Source: Theodoxus fluviatilis (taxonomy: Eukaryota; Mollusca; Gastropoda; Cycloneritida; Neritidae). Taken from it: DNA of 64,000 nucleotides. Positions 53,601 through 57,290 of the stretch are shown piece by piece (position 1 is the first letter of the stretch; the number at the start of each line of letters is the position of its first letter). The translations under genes were made by a program, and so were the position numbers. The notes under the pieces were generated by a model. It was not told where the DNA came from and made no database searches. It worked only from the letters and a program-made list of their open reading frames with translations. Where the stretch lies: positions 1-64,000 of the forward strand of contig JAWQFJ010001277.1 of the NCBI GenBank assembly GCA_034096865.1, in the 5' to 3' direction.

Positions 53601-53736
53601 GTAGAGCTTAACTTATTTCAGGAACACCAAGACCAAAGAACTGCTGGACAAGTGGGAAATGGTCCCCCAAGGAAACCTGCTGGAGACCATGGGCAGAGTG
53701 TTAGACAGGCAGGATATCATGATGAATGATCAACGT
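5910..53736 (+). CDS. piwi: Piwi-subfamily Argonaute, N-terminal 588 codons over ten exons (3' part missing)
   Basis: Piwi proteins bind piRNAs and silence transposons in germline and stem cells. Joining 5910-6383, 8251-8458, 10410-10621, 13396-13520, 14215-14295, 18485-18688, 25384-25492, one of 34761-34884 or 43372-43495, 47939-48056 and 53622-53736 keeps one frame from ATG 5916 and gives 588 codons. In order: RG motifs ([23 protein letters not shown]) expected to be dimethylated and bound by Tudor proteins; a Q/P-rich tract at residues 45-90; an N-domain with [13 protein letters not shown] and [17 protein letters not shown] and [12 protein letters not shown] at about residues 390-515 with [13 protein letters not shown] and [10 protein letters not shown]; then a linker ending in GRVL. 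Family members run about 850-1000 residues, so the rest of MID and the RNase-H-like PIWI domain are absent here. The PAZ half has both PIWIL1-like and PIWIL2-like features and I cannot assign the paralogue. Introns reach 9 kb or more and are full of transposons. Confidence 0.9.
6384..6812. other. Intron 2, first part, nothing recognised
   Basis: No coding or repeat signal found. A (GT) run follows at 6789-6803. Confidence 0.4.
6813..6982 (+). repeat. (ATCC)n-tailed repeat, copy 3
   Basis: Same blocks as the copy at 351 with small deletions (GTTTA..CTCTA shortened). The tail is (ATCC)3. Confidence 0.7.
7219..7348. mobile_element. Short palindromic MITE
   Basis: The left arm GCCTTGTTCACGAGGCGCAG and the right arm (reverse complement GCCTGTTCACGAGGTGCAGC) pair over about 28 bp with two or three mismatches. 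The inner part again uses GCAGTGCTGCACAGCGC words, so it likely belongs with the fold-back element at 4443. Confidence 0.7.
7349..8250. other. Intron 2, second part, nothing recognised
   Basis: AT-rich sequence without exon or repeat that I can identify. Confidence 0.4.
8251..8458 (+). CDS. piwi: piwi coding exon 2
   Basis: The acceptor is TGCTTGCAG and the donor GTAG|GTGAGT. It encodes residues 157-225 plus one base: a short G/A-rich stretch with a further RG pair, then a basic segment ([20 protein letters not shown]) and the acidic [10 protein letters not shown]. It leads in phase 1 into the GSRGSP of the next exon. The boundary is well supported; the sequence itself is less conserved than later exons. 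Confidence 0.8.
8537..8602. repeat. (TG)n microsatellite
   Basis: About 30 uninterrupted GT units, 80 bp past the donor of piwi coding exon 2. Confidence 0.97.
9174..10030 (+). mobile_element. Nuclear-receptor-motif repeat (NRM repeat), copy 1, full length
   Basis: About 0.86 kb with fixed ends. The 5' end is TGACTCACATGCGAAGCAAA followed by AGTGAGTC (a hairpin). The 3' end is GCATGTGAGTCGTATGGGCT and TTGCCCTTCTTGTT (a second hairpin, GGGC-TTT-GCCC). GACTCACATGC and GCATGTGAGTC form an 11-bp terminal inverted repeat. The interior holds about 20 AGGTCA/TGACCT half-sites, many as TCAAGGTCA. No protein is encoded. It is a non-autonomous element of unknown superfamily, flanked on the left by T-rich DNA in every copy. 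Confidence 0.8.
10031..10409. other. End of intron 3, nothing recognised
   Basis: No gene or repeat identified beyond the branch/polypyrimidine region of the exon at 10410. Confidence 0.4.
10410..10621 (+). CDS. piwi: piwi coding exon 3: N-domain start
   Basis: The acceptor TTCTTGCAG and donor AGA|GTGAGT border the exon. The split glycine codon GG|C is completed correctly. It encodes [29 protein letters not shown] and AFDGMILF, all recognisable Piwi N-domain signatures (NYFK; YHVDY; AFDG.ILF). It ends in phase 0. Confidence 0.9.
11001..11346 (+). repeat. AT-rich interspersed repeat, copy 1
   Basis: Shares about 345 bp with 54025-54373 in the same orientation, from CAGCTACA.TACACATTTTT through GATTACATGAAGACGTCTTG to GGCTTGAAATTCTTTT. 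It has no coding capacity and the ends are not resolved. Confidence 0.75.
11347..11837. other. Intron 4 sequence, nothing recognised
   Basis: Open frames here show no recognisable product. A TCTTCCTCTTCC-rich stretch near 11710-11760 is simple sequence. Confidence 0.35.
11935..12150 (-). repeat. tRNA-derived segment inside the element
   Basis: On the minus strand: TTTGGTAGAGCGTTGGACTC (A-box-like) followed about 80 bp later by GAGAGGTTGTGGGTTCGAAC (T-arm/B-box) and a second GGTTGCGGGTTCGAACCC. The spacing is too long for a functional tRNA gene, so it is a SINE-like or repeat-borne tRNA relic. Confidence 0.6.
12339..12780 (+). repeat. Tandem pair of about 250-bp units
   Basis: GCATTTCGCCATTCCGTCAA opens both units (12339 and 12591). 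Both run through TTTCAAACCTCGATTC, GATACATTCAATCGGAC and CAGTAGTTTTTGAGATATCA. The second unit is slightly shorter. Confidence 0.8.
13396..13520 (+). CDS. piwi: piwi coding exon 4
   Basis: The acceptor is AACAG and the donor AGAAG|GTAAGT. In the frame set by the previous exon it reads [19 protein letters not shown] ... [19 protein letters not shown], matching the Piwi pattern S.R..G....I.I followed by the TSPT-F-Q segment and the arginine pair before the next block. A longer open frame in another phase over the same bases is a shadow. Confidence 0.85.
13650..13889. mobile_element. 240-bp MITE with 30-bp inverted ends
   Basis: Left end CTGGGCCCGTATTCACAACG and GCGATTTATC; right end is the reverse complement with one mismatch. 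Another copy lies at 30275-30513 (and its duplicate at 38878-39116). It contains TATATATAGC and encodes nothing. Confidence 0.85.
14215..14295 (+). CDS. piwi: piwi coding exon 5
   Basis: An 81-bp exon with acceptor ATATTCCAG and donor GAGAA|GTGAGT. It completes the arginine codon AG|A and encodes [26 protein letters not shown], equivalent to the Piwi LL...QIGR.YY.P..PI.IP segment. It ends in phase 2. It is too short to appear in a simple open-frame scan as a gene. Confidence 0.85.
14296..14769. other. Start of intron 6, nothing recognised
   Basis: No exon or known repeat was identified. Confidence 0.4.
14770..18015 (-). pseudogene. Mutator-like transposon A, decayed, split by an NRM repeat
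   Basis: The minus strand has a basic N-terminal segment from about 16458 ([20 protein letters not shown], then [12 protein letters not shown]) and a later fragment near 15096 ([18 protein letters not shown]). These align in order with element B at 59794-61700. Frameshifts, a poly-C tract (15978-16000) and loss of everything after FNGSW show it is dead. Its upstream flank is interrupted by the NRM repeat at 16664-17877 and resumes with GTATCCAAGCACTCAAAATG and CCAGGTTAGG near 17970-18015, as at element B. Confidence 0.65.
16664..17877 (+). mobile_element. NRM repeat, copy 2, composite
   Basis: A 5' part (16664 to about 17160) is followed directly by a second 5' start lacking the first 30 bases (CACCCATGTCGTCCGTCCGG at 17168), then the rest through GCATGTGAGTCGTATGGGCT and CTTCTTGTT. 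The first part stops at CTTTCATACTAGG, so this is a tandem or recombinant copy. It is inserted in Mutator-like element A. Confidence 0.75.
18016..18484. other. End of intron 6, nothing recognised
   Basis: No gene or repeat recognised. Confidence 0.4.
18485..18688 (+). CDS. piwi: piwi coding exon 6: PAZ entry
   Basis: The acceptor is CTCTCTGCAG and the donor ACCAG|GTGTGT. It encodes [37 protein letters not shown] and LLGCTVLTR. These match the PGF..SI, D.SHKVLR.ETVLD and ...V.LT.YNN blocks at the start of the Piwi PAZ region. The donor is followed by a (GT) run. Confidence 0.9.
18911..19722 (+). mobile_element. NRM repeat, copy 3
   Basis: Starts TGACTCGCATGCGAAGCAAA and ends GGGCTTTGCCCTTCTTG plus TT. 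The GTCCG-rich stretch near the 5' end is reduced to a few bases (GTGTCGACCGGGCG), which shows that stretch varies in length between copies. Confidence 0.85.
19723..22120. other. Intron 7 sequence, mostly unrecognised
   Basis: Several open frames of 60-110 codons show no family I know. AATAAAGTGTCAGTTCAGTT at 21835-21858 looks like a polyadenylation signal plus short repeat tail, so 20900-21860 may be a plus-strand retroelement remnant. This is not firm. Confidence 0.3.
22121..22620 (-). mobile_element. CR1/Jockey-group LINE remnant, RT C-terminus and 3' tail
   Basis: The minus strand encodes [60 protein letters not shown] and [10 protein letters not shown]. This is the standard C-terminal signature (LHWLPV..RI.FK...FK...G.AP.YL ... 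LWN.LP...R....FK..LKT.LF). The element ends in GGCGCTATATAAGAGCC and a (CATA)n tail at 22121-22141. Only about 135 residues are left. Confidence 0.85.
22621..23384. other. Intron 7 sequence, nothing recognised
   Basis: GC-moderate sequence; open frames here show no recognised domain. Confidence 0.35.
23385..24453 (+). repeat. (ATCC)n-tailed repeat, copy 4, split by a piggyBac element
   Basis: The 5' part (GGCTCAGGATAAGAATTGAC to TTCATGCTTAA) ends at 23506. The 3' part (TTAATGGCTTTATGTAGCCT ... (ATCC)n) resumes at 24385. The duplicated TTAA is the GCTTAATGGC site seen intact in other copies. Confidence 0.9.
23503..24388 (-). mobile_element. piggyBac-like element 1, internally deleted
   Basis: 886 bp including both TTAA target copies. 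The left end is TTAACTCACTTGCAACGTAA and the right end reads TTAACTCACTGGCAACGTAA on the minus strand. From ATG 24139 the minus strand encodes an acidic start [20 protein letters not shown] with SDSD and [10 protein letters not shown], typical of piggyBac transposase N-termini. A frameshift breaks it after about 40 codons, and the catalytic core and C-terminal zinc finger are gone. Confidence 0.85.
24454..24770. other. Intron 7 sequence, nothing recognised
   Basis: No gene or repeat recognised. Confidence 0.35.
24771..25260 (-). repeat. tRNA-bearing repeat, inverted relative of 11915-12345
   Basis: GTGGCCTAATGGCAGTGAAT to CTACAATTTACAGTGCAAAA is the reverse complement of 12190-12345. The tRNA-like part has TAGCTCTCTCGGTAGAGCGT (A-box-like, 24968) and GCAGGTTCGAATCCGCAC (B-box-like, 25039) plus two GAGAGGTTGCGGGTTCGAA copies (25130, 25183). 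A (GA)n run lies at 25082-25104. The 70-base A-to-B spacing with inserts argues against an active tRNA. Confidence 0.7.
25384..25492 (+). CDS. piwi: piwi coding exon 7: PAZ core
   Basis: The acceptor is TTGTATTGCAG and the donor AAAGCT|GTATGT. It encodes [37 protein letters not shown]. The YNN.TYR.DDI motif is the part of PAZ that contacts the 2'-O-methylated piRNA 3' end in characterised Piwi proteins, and its aromatic residues are kept. It ends in phase 0. Confidence 0.92.
25741..25940 (+). repeat. (ATCC)n-tailed repeat, copy 5
   Basis: Complete copy with all blocks of the family, ending CCATCCACCCATCC; lies 250 bp after piwi coding exon 7. Confidence 0.8.
25966..26543 (+). mobile_element. 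NRM repeat, copy 4, left half (right half at 28776-28917)
   Basis: Starts TGACTCACATGCGAAGCAAA. At 26457 a second partial 5' start (GTCGTCCGTAAAAACTTTAA) begins, as in copy 2. It breaks at GATGGTGAATGATA, where the hAT-like element inserted. Confidence 0.85.
26856..27196 (+). pseudogene. hAT-like transposase N-terminus with BED zinc finger
   Basis: From ATG 26856 ([20 protein letters not shown]). A BED-type finger has C67, C70, H88 and H94 (ICKWCEKG ... [14 protein letters not shown]). The frame is good to about FMFTNE, where foreign sequence shared with 51284-51530 begins. The catalytic RNase-H-like domain is absent. The 5' region including the first codons is repeated at 35468. Confidence 0.7.
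27199..27560 (+). mobile_element. Non-autonomous insert shared with 51284-51530
   Basis: CATGCTAGTATTTACCGAAA, AATGGCTTAGAAATGAGCAT, ATATATCGTTATCCCCTTCT and GACCAAATTACGTTAGAAAC recur as the reverse complement at 51284-51530. In both places the segment interrupts a hAT transposase. It is non-coding and its ends are not exactly defined. Confidence 0.6.
27592..28411 (+). pseudogene. hAT-like transposase C-terminus
   Basis: Open for about 270 codons from [20 protein letters not shown], the hAT dimerisation pattern (E..FS.M..I....R.....L). A lysine/glutamate-rich coiled coil ([20 protein letters not shown]) follows, then a basic, serine-rich tail ending [19 protein letters not shown]. The 5' part of the ORF is missing. 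The last ~280 bp are repeated at 36755-37036. Confidence 0.65.
28776..28917 (+). mobile_element. NRM repeat, copy 4, right half (deleted inside)
   Basis: Resumes ATGATAAGGCATCAAAAAAC, keeps TTGACCTTGCTTCAAGGTCA and ends CATGTGAGTCGTGTGGGCTT. About 600 bp of the middle is missing. Copied at 37397-37538. Confidence 0.75.
28918..30274. other. Intron 8 sequence with CA arrays, no gene recognised
   Basis: Open frames of 156 and 185 codons here are driven by CA repeats and chance. AACTTTATTCATG at 28983 could be a minus-strand AATAAA signal, so a retroposed 3' end on the minus strand is possible. Duplicated at 37539-38877. Confidence 0.35.
29457..29655. repeat. CA array with 18-bp ATGTGCGC units
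   Basis: Four ACACATG(T/C)GCGC-type units in copy 1 versus three in copy 2 (38074-38255), followed by degenerate ACACATACATGC. This is the main length difference between the two blocks. Confidence 0.9.
30275..30513. mobile_element. 240-bp MITE, second copy
   Basis: Same inverted ends as 13650-13889 (CTGGGCCCGTATTCACAACG) and about 97% alike by eye. The right end reads CGGGCCCTGG. Confidence 0.85.
30710..30925 (+). repeat. (ATCC)n-tailed repeat, copy 6
   Basis: Full family blocks with an (ATCC)n tail of about nine units; in block copy 2 (39317-39532) the tail is longer by one unit. Confidence 0.8.
31131..31425. mobile_element. MITE with GGTGTGGTTAGGG inverted ends
   Basis: Left AAAAAAGGTGTGGTTAGGG, right CCCTAACCACACCTTTTTT, perfect over more than 20 bp. 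A second inner pair, AATAGGGTAGGTAGG / AATAGGGTAGGTCGG, is a direct repeat. It has no coding content. Copy at 39738-40032. Confidence 0.8.
31600..32010 (-). mobile_element. R2-type LINE remnant, RT thumb and C-terminus
   Basis: The minus strand reads [40 protein letters not shown] and [12 protein letters not shown]. This is the I...VR.WL.L.......F.P...GGLGI.. pattern of R2/NeSL-type retrotransposons. One frameshift later, [17 protein letters not shown] also fits that family's end. Decayed and truncated. Copy at 40207-40617. Confidence 0.65.
32755..32940 (+). repeat. (ATCC)n-tailed repeat, copy 7
   Basis: Divergent copy (GAGGCGAAAAGATAGGGACA; AGCCTACAAAAGCTGTTAGG) with a short (ATCC)3 tail. 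Confidence 0.75.
32941..33789. other. Intron 8 sequence with a short tandem repeat
   Basis: TTTGTTTCCCACCAG-type 15-bp units repeat about five times at 33121-33192. No gene is recognised. Duplicated at 41552-42400. Confidence 0.5.
33790..34647 (+). mobile_element. NRM repeat, copy 5, full length
   Basis: Starts TGACTCACATGCGAAGCAAA, ends GGGCATTGCCCTTCTTG plus TT. It lies only about 115 bp upstream of piwi coding exon 8, the closest of these repeats to an exon. Confidence 0.85.
34761..34884 (+). CDS. piwi: piwi coding exon 8, first copy: PAZ end
   Basis: The acceptor is TCTTCTGCAG and the donor ACAG|GTAAGC; 124 bp. It encodes [37 protein letters not shown] and LMTG, equivalent to Piwi NY.I...D.QP.L.S.PK ... 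LVPELC.MTG. It ends in phase 1. An identical exon sits 8,611 bp downstream in the duplicated block. Only one of the two can be used: the length is not a multiple of three. Confidence 0.88.
34885..35467. other. Start of intron 9 copy 1, nothing recognised
   Basis: AT-rich, no exon or transposon found; duplicated at 43496-44078. Confidence 0.4.
35468..35795 (+). mobile_element. hAT-like element, solo 5' end
   Basis: CAGACATGGGACTGATCCGT through GTCAAAATGGCGACTTACTC matches 26544-26868, the 5' end of hAT-like element 1, including the start codon (MATYS, then a stop). The rest of the element is lost. Copy at 44079-44406. Confidence 0.8.
35971..36525. repeat. Pair of 165-bp direct repeats flanking a hairpin
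   Basis: GTGTGAATAAATTTACAGTG opens both units (35971 and 36361). Both continue through TTTGCTGCAATAATGGGGGT, GAAATCGAACGCGCACATAG and TGGTGTTGATGGAACGATCT, at about 90% identity. Between them is the 99-bp hairpin entered separately. Copy at 44582-45136. Confidence 0.85.
36256..36354. repeat. Near-perfect 99-bp hairpin
   Basis: Left arm AGTTGCTGCATGAGAGAGGC, GTCGACCTGCGTCGACCCAA, AGATTATA. The right arm is the reverse complement with a few mismatches, meeting at ATATAGTATA with almost no loop. Copy at 44867-44965. Confidence 0.9.
36752..36754. other. Assembly gap (three N)
   Basis: NNN separates the two near-identical blocks; the true join is unknown. Confidence 0.99.
36755..37036 (+). pseudogene. 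hAT-like transposase C-terminal fragment, duplicate
   Basis: Duplicate of 28130-28411, cut off by the N gap. It encodes the tail ending [13 protein letters not shown]. Confidence 0.85.
37397..37538 (+). mobile_element. NRM repeat fragment, duplicate of 28776-28917
   Basis: Identical to its counterpart in tandem block copy 1. Confidence 0.8.
38878..39116. mobile_element. 240-bp MITE, duplicate of 30275-30513
   Basis: Identical to its counterpart in tandem block copy 1. Confidence 0.85.
39317..39532 (+). repeat. (ATCC)n-tailed repeat, duplicate of 30710-30925
   Basis: Same as its counterpart, one (ATCC) unit longer. Confidence 0.8.
39738..40032. mobile_element. MITE, duplicate of 31131-31425
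   Basis: Same as its counterpart, differing only in the C/A run at the left edge. Confidence 0.8.
40207..40617 (-). mobile_element. R2-type LINE remnant, duplicate of 31600-32010
   Basis: Same sequence, same frameshift. Confidence 0.65.
41366..41551 (+). repeat. (ATCC)n-tailed repeat, duplicate of 32755-32940
   Basis: Identical to its counterpart in copy 1. Confidence 0.75.
42401..43258 (+). mobile_element. NRM repeat, duplicate of 33790-34647
   Basis: Identical to its counterpart in copy 1, again about 115 bp before the piwi exon. Confidence 0.85.
43372..43495 (+). CDS. piwi: piwi coding exon 8, second copy (probably the same exon assembled twice)
   Basis: Same sequence, splice sites and phase as 34761-34884. 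Joining both copies puts the second one out of frame and reads GCA TTA CAA CAT CAC TGT CAG GGA TGA, a stop after eight codons. Either copy alone joins correctly to exons 7 and 9. See the tandem-block entries. Confidence 0.8.
44079..44406 (+). mobile_element. hAT-like solo 5' end, duplicate of 35468-35795
   Basis: Identical to its counterpart in copy 1. Confidence 0.8.
44582..45136. repeat. Direct repeats with hairpin, duplicate of 35971-36525
   Basis: Identical to its counterpart; the hairpin is at 44867-44965. Confidence 0.85.
45366..47852. mobile_element. 2.5-kb non-autonomous DNA transposon
   Basis: Terminal inverted repeats GGGTCTGTCTCAGAAACTGG and CCAGTTTCTGAGACAGACCC are perfect over 20 bp. 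AATA flanks both ends (45362-45365 and 47853-47856), a likely 4-bp target duplication. No transposase-like frame exists inside. The interior has GTTACGCGGC words on the right side and an ATCC-rich tract at 46757-47000. Superfamily unknown. Confidence 0.85.
46757..47000. repeat. ATCC/ATTC-rich microsatellite
   Basis: Degenerate CATCCATCCATTCATCCACC units for about 240 bp inside the 2.5-kb transposon. The open frame of serine/histidine/proline repeats over it is an artefact. Confidence 0.9.
47939..48056 (+). CDS. piwi: piwi coding exon 9: linker
   Basis: The acceptor is TTTTATTTCAG and the donor TGCGA|GTAAGG. It completes [20 protein letters not shown], then [20 protein letters not shown], the helical L2-like segment after PAZ (human family members have GLT..MRNDF..MKDLA..T...PE.R...). 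A 2.5-kb inverted-repeat transposon ends only 86 bp upstream of this exon. It ends in phase 2. Confidence 0.88.
48057..49150. other. Start of intron 10, nothing recognised
   Basis: A 160-codon minus-strand open frame (48499-48981) resembles no family I know and has no splice context. Treated as chance. Confidence 0.35.
49151..50195 (+). mobile_element. hAT-like element 2, 5' part
   Basis: Starts CAGGGCTGCCTATCCATACG. Three subterminal units of about 60-70 bp (GATTGCCGA or GAGTGCCGA ... GTGCGCAAGCGCA) run from 49330 to 49480, a likely transposase-binding or promoter array. The transposase ORF then starts at 49511 and is cut at 50196 by another hAT-like insertion. The remainder was not found. 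Confidence 0.7.
49511..50201 (+). pseudogene. hAT-like transposase, N-terminal 230 residues
   Basis: [20 protein letters not shown] is a basic start. A BED finger follows with C46, C49, H66, H72 (KCTTCDKQF ... [11 protein letters not shown]). Residues 85-92, QKPISQYF, match the PCNA-interacting PIP-box consensus Q..[ILM]..[FY][FY]. Then comes [20 protein letters not shown] and the first catalytic-domain strand [20 protein letters not shown]. The frame is undamaged up to the nested insertion, so the element was probably young when interrupted. Confidence 0.75.
50196..51283 (+). mobile_element. hAT-like element 3 nested in element 2
   Basis: Starts CAGGGTTCGTACAGGTCATG with five TCATGGAA.. units in the first 120 bp (GGTCATGGAAAACCTGG, AAAGTCATGGAATTT). 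A transposase follows from ATG 50592. The 3' half is replaced by the segment at 51284. The right end is not seen. Confidence 0.7.
50592..51283 (+). pseudogene. hAT-like transposase fragment, frameshifted
   Basis: [20 protein letters not shown] opens the protein. After a frameshift, [20 protein letters not shown] and [17 protein letters not shown] give a BED finger (C..C...H.....H). A further frame has a G/S/P linker, [19 protein letters not shown] text ([20 protein letters not shown]), [20 protein letters not shown] and [20 protein letters not shown]. This is the first half of a hAT catalytic domain. At least two frameshifts make it inactive. Confidence 0.7.
51284..51530 (-). mobile_element. 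Non-autonomous insert, inverted relative of 27199-27560
   Basis: GTTTCTAACGTAATTTGGTC, AGAAGGGGATAACGATATAT and ATGCTCATTTCTAAGCCATT are the reverse complements of blocks at 27230-27390. A short inverted pair, GACCGTCAAAATC / GATTTTGACGG, marks its right side. Confidence 0.6.
51800..52699 (-). mobile_element. piggyBac-like element 3, N-terminal part
   Basis: From ATG 52066 the minus strand encodes [28 protein letters not shown] and, after a stop, [16 protein letters not shown]. This acidic E.F.GF pattern is typical of piggyBac N-termini. TTAACCCATTACGACCTACA on the minus strand at 52699 looks like the element's 5' end with its TTAA. The other end and the catalytic core are missing. Confidence 0.55.
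52700..53621. other. End of intron 10, nothing recognised
   Basis: No exon or known repeat identified. Confidence 0.35.
53622..53736 (+). CDS. piwi: piwi coding exon 10: start of MID-side linker
   Basis: The acceptor is CTTATTTCAG and the donor CGT|GTGAGT. It encodes [38 protein letters not shown]. The LL.KW.....LL...GRVL pattern fits the segment preceding MID in Piwi proteins. It ends in phase 0 at codon 588. No in-phase continuation was found in the remaining 10 kb. Confidence 0.82.
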
Positions 53737-54024
53737 GTGAGTATGCAACTATGCATGCATCTCTGGATTACAAAGCCAGTTGTTGGGGTCATTGAAGATT
53801 TAAAAGTGGATACAGTACTTGAATTGTGTGTGTAAACATTGAAAAATGGGTGTAGCACATTTTTGAATAGCTTAAATATTCGTGTATCTAGCTGGCTAGA
53901 TTTTGTTATATTTGCCTTTAGAATATTTTAGATACTTTTTCACTTAAAAAGTTTGAGTACCAACATTTGATTCCATTCTCCCCATAAGCTGTGTTTGTAT
54001 ATAGTGACTCAAGGGGAGACCTGA

Positions 54025-54373
54025 CAGCTACAGTACACATTTTTTACCATTTTGTTTTTCTCCAATTTTGATGCTGATTTTTTATTTAGTTCATTTGGAA
54101 TAAACGATAAAAATCAAATAAAGGCTGTATCTAGTGCTACTTATGAGAATGACAGTGTTATGACGGAAATGGGGGGAAATATGTATTTTTCAAGAAATCA
54201 GCAAAAACAAAAACAAGAGACTACATATCAACTTCAAAGAAATTTTGATTTACATATAATAATGCTGCTCATTAGATTACATGAAGACATCTTGTTTATC
54301 TTGTTAAAAAACACACTACAACCTAGAATTTTAACTATATGTTTTCTGTTTGTGTAAGGCTTGAAATTCTTTT
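54025..54373 (+). repeat. AT-rich interspersed repeat, copy 2
   Basis: Same family and orientation as 11001-11346; CAGCTACAGTACACATTTTT to GGCTTGAAATTCTTTTA. Confidence 0.75.
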
Positions 54374-54713
54374 ATCTCACTGGAGTCGTGGCTAAATATT
54401 GTGATAGTTCTCTGGGATCGTAAGGTTTTCATGCATTTTCAAAAATATAATAAAGATACAAAGGCATAAGATAACAATACAAATTATAAATCAAATGAAA
54501 GCTCGTTTTATACTCTTTACATTCGAAGAATGATCTAAGGGATTAAAAATGCTAATTATGAATTACACACCATAGAATTGAGTGTATACATGCACAAAAA
54601 TGAAAAAGTAGAAAAAAATCAGTTCACTAGCTGTTATGGGAAGCTTACAAGCGCATAGAAAATGAAACTTTAAATGTCAATATCCAAGTAATGCAAATGT
54701 GTATTAACATTTA

Positions 54714-55065
54714 CAGACCTGCCAAATGCTACGCTTTAGGCGTAGCATGCTACGCTTTCGACATGCTTGCTACGCTTGTCCATAAAAACTACGCTTTTCC
54801 CGCGTGCTTGAACTTTTGACCGCGATGGAGAATTCTTCCCCCCCCCCCCCCCCCCCCCCCCCCCCGCTTTCACGCCGCCAGCGCAGCTTATCGCACTGCC
54901 TTCACAGCCTTATCTCCTCCTTCCCCCCCCCCCCCCCCCCCCCGCCCGCTTTCGCGCAACCTCACAGCCTTGTCTCCCCCCACCCCCGCTACGCCTATTC
55001 CTTCAATGCTACTCCAAATAGCTCTGGATGCTACTCTTTGGGATGATGGTGGGTTGGCAGGTCTG
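54714..55065. mobile_element. hAT-like MITE with CATTTA target duplication
   Basis: Ends CAGACCTGCCAA and TTGGCAGGTCTG are inverted. CATTTA flanks both sides (54708-54713, 55066-55071). Subterminal GCTACGCTTT units repeat five times at 54728-54800. Two long C runs (54839-54865, 54925-54943) sit inside. Confidence 0.8.
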
Positions 55066-55421
55066 CATTTAGTACAGATAAATACAAGCAGGTGGAGGCT
55101 AGCAATCAACCAAATCAAAGTATTTGTTCATAGAATTGGAAGGTCAAACATTTTGCAGTACGCTTTCCCGCCTTTTTGTCGACATACACACCACATGCAC
55201 AAAGGTTAATATTTCAAATCATCAGTCGAAATATATTCTAAAGGGAGGTAAATCTGCTTGCAAATCCCTTCGGCTATATGTGTCCCCGCACCACCAAACC
55301 AGTCTTAAGGGGGGACATGGCGTACAAAAACGGATTAATAGAAAATAAATCATAACTCAGCAAATATGAAAGCTATACTAATGAAATTTTATACAGAATA
55401 CAAACACAGTGGAAGGTATAT

Positions 55422-57290
55422 TTAACCTTTTCGCTGCTGACGCTTTATGCAGAGTCCTATGCTAATGGATTTTCATGAACCTAACCCATGTTGTCTTATT
55501 TTGGTTATATCTTGACGTCTATTGTAGATACCCATGTAAAATAGCATACCAAATGAAAGCTAAAAAGCCAAAGATTAATTTTACAATATTTATTTTTAGA
55601 TTAAAGTTTCATGCTACACGCAAAACAAAGATAAATCACTGTAATGTACAAAAATTGAAGAAAAATAACACCACAACAACTAATATATCCATGGTGAATG
55701 ATGCTAAAAACATTCAAACACAAAAATAATGCAAGGAGGCAGTTTCTTGAGAAAGAGGGAACTGGGTAGCACATAGACCAGCTTTAGCCTGGTTGGAGTA
55801 AGTGCTGATCATGCAGGTGCAGCTGTCTCAATGCCAGAACAGTCGCAAGGTGTGGTAGCGGCGGTAGCAGTCGCCAAGGCACAGTCCTGGTTTGCTTGGA
55901 CAGTCAGGACAGTAGTACCTTGTGTCCTTCCTCAGGTTGTTCTTCTTGAGGCACACTCTGCATCCCTCTTGCAGTCAGCTGCTGTGCACCTGTAGAAAAA
56001 AGTATTGCAAGCACTCACTAAATCTATTCACAAGAGTGAGAAGGGGCATGGATGGGGTGGGGAAGAGGTACAAGAATTTTTCAGTGAACAAACAAAATCT
56101 CCATGACTTCCTGTAAATCACACAGAAAAGTCAAGCATGACTTCAAAATGACACATGAACCTGGACATAACAAAATCCACTCTATTAGCCGACAACAAAG
56201 TGATCAGTAGTAAACAGAATGAAACCATAACCCTGAAGAGACATACAATTCACAAGTTTGACAGCAACAACAATACCAACAACAAAGAGCTGTAATCTCA
56301 GAGAAAACAATTCCCCAACCCCACTCCCAAGATAACAAAAACAACACAGAGTAGAGCAGATATTTGGTTGGCAAAGATGGGAAAAGCCGGAATAGTAGAG
56401 AAGAAACTTACAATGTTTACACACACAAATAGGCGATTTGCAGTAAAGTAAACACACACCCTCAAGACAAATGAACAGGTCAGAAGATTAAAGCACATAC
56501 TTCTAACATAAACAATGCAAAAAAGACCTAACAAGGAGCTATGGAAGTGCATGGCATGAAACGTAATATTCTCATATGCATTAGTCTGTCAGGATGGGAG
56601 TGTCACACTTCAATACGCCCCCTTTTGAATGATACCACCCACCGAATGCCTCTGCACAAACTCTCTAGATCCAATCACTGCAGATCGCTCGTCCACGCTT
56701 CTATCACTAGTATCAGAATCTAAACACTCACAAATACAGAAGAGAGACGATTCCATTACTGAAATAAGTAAACAAATAAGACAAGAAGGAGGGGAGACAC
56801 GTATGTAACACTCACCACTTGGACCAGGTGCTGAATCGTCCGACGACTCGTCTGAGTCCGAGTTCATTCCCTCAGTCCGAGGATCGAACAGTGGATCGCT
56901 AGCATCGACAACTCGAAGCTCTTCTTCATCAGAATCAAATCATCGTCGCTGTCAGGATCGTGAATAATTTCCACAGGATCAGCATTATCTAATGCTCCAG
57001 AGGAGCTTCCGCTCGCCATGTTGACTCAGGAGTCAGGTCAAACACTATGCACGAAGTCGCACACGATCGCAAAATATCAGCTTTCCTTCGCAAAAACCGG
57101 GCTTTAGTTGTACTTCAAATTGAAGACCATTCAAGGGAAGTAACTCTGTAAGGATTTCAGTGCTTTCTGAGCAATGCGGGAGATTGTATAGAAAGCGATT
57201 GATGAGGACGTACAACGTACGTCTATACAGCATTGCTGAGTGCCAAAAGAGGACGTACAGCGTACGTCTACAGCGCAGTGAAAAGGTTAA
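55422..57290 (-). mobile_element. piggyBac element 2, internally deleted
   Basis: The left end is TTAACCTTTTCGCTGCTGAC and the right end reads TTAACCTTTTCACTGCGCTG on the minus strand. TTAA is at 55422-55425 and 57287-57290. Near the right end is a repeated GAGGACGTAC(A)ACGTACGTCTA palindrome (57208, 57250). From ATG 57019 the minus strand encodes MASGSSSGALDNADPVEIIH and, after a one-base frameshift, DSDESSDDSAPGPSG. The 3' coding end at 55828-55972 encodes CRVCLKKNNLRKDTRYYCPD and CPSKPGLCLGDCYRRYHTLR, the C-terminal cysteine-rich finger of piggyBac transposases. The catalytic DDD core is deleted. Confidence 0.88.
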
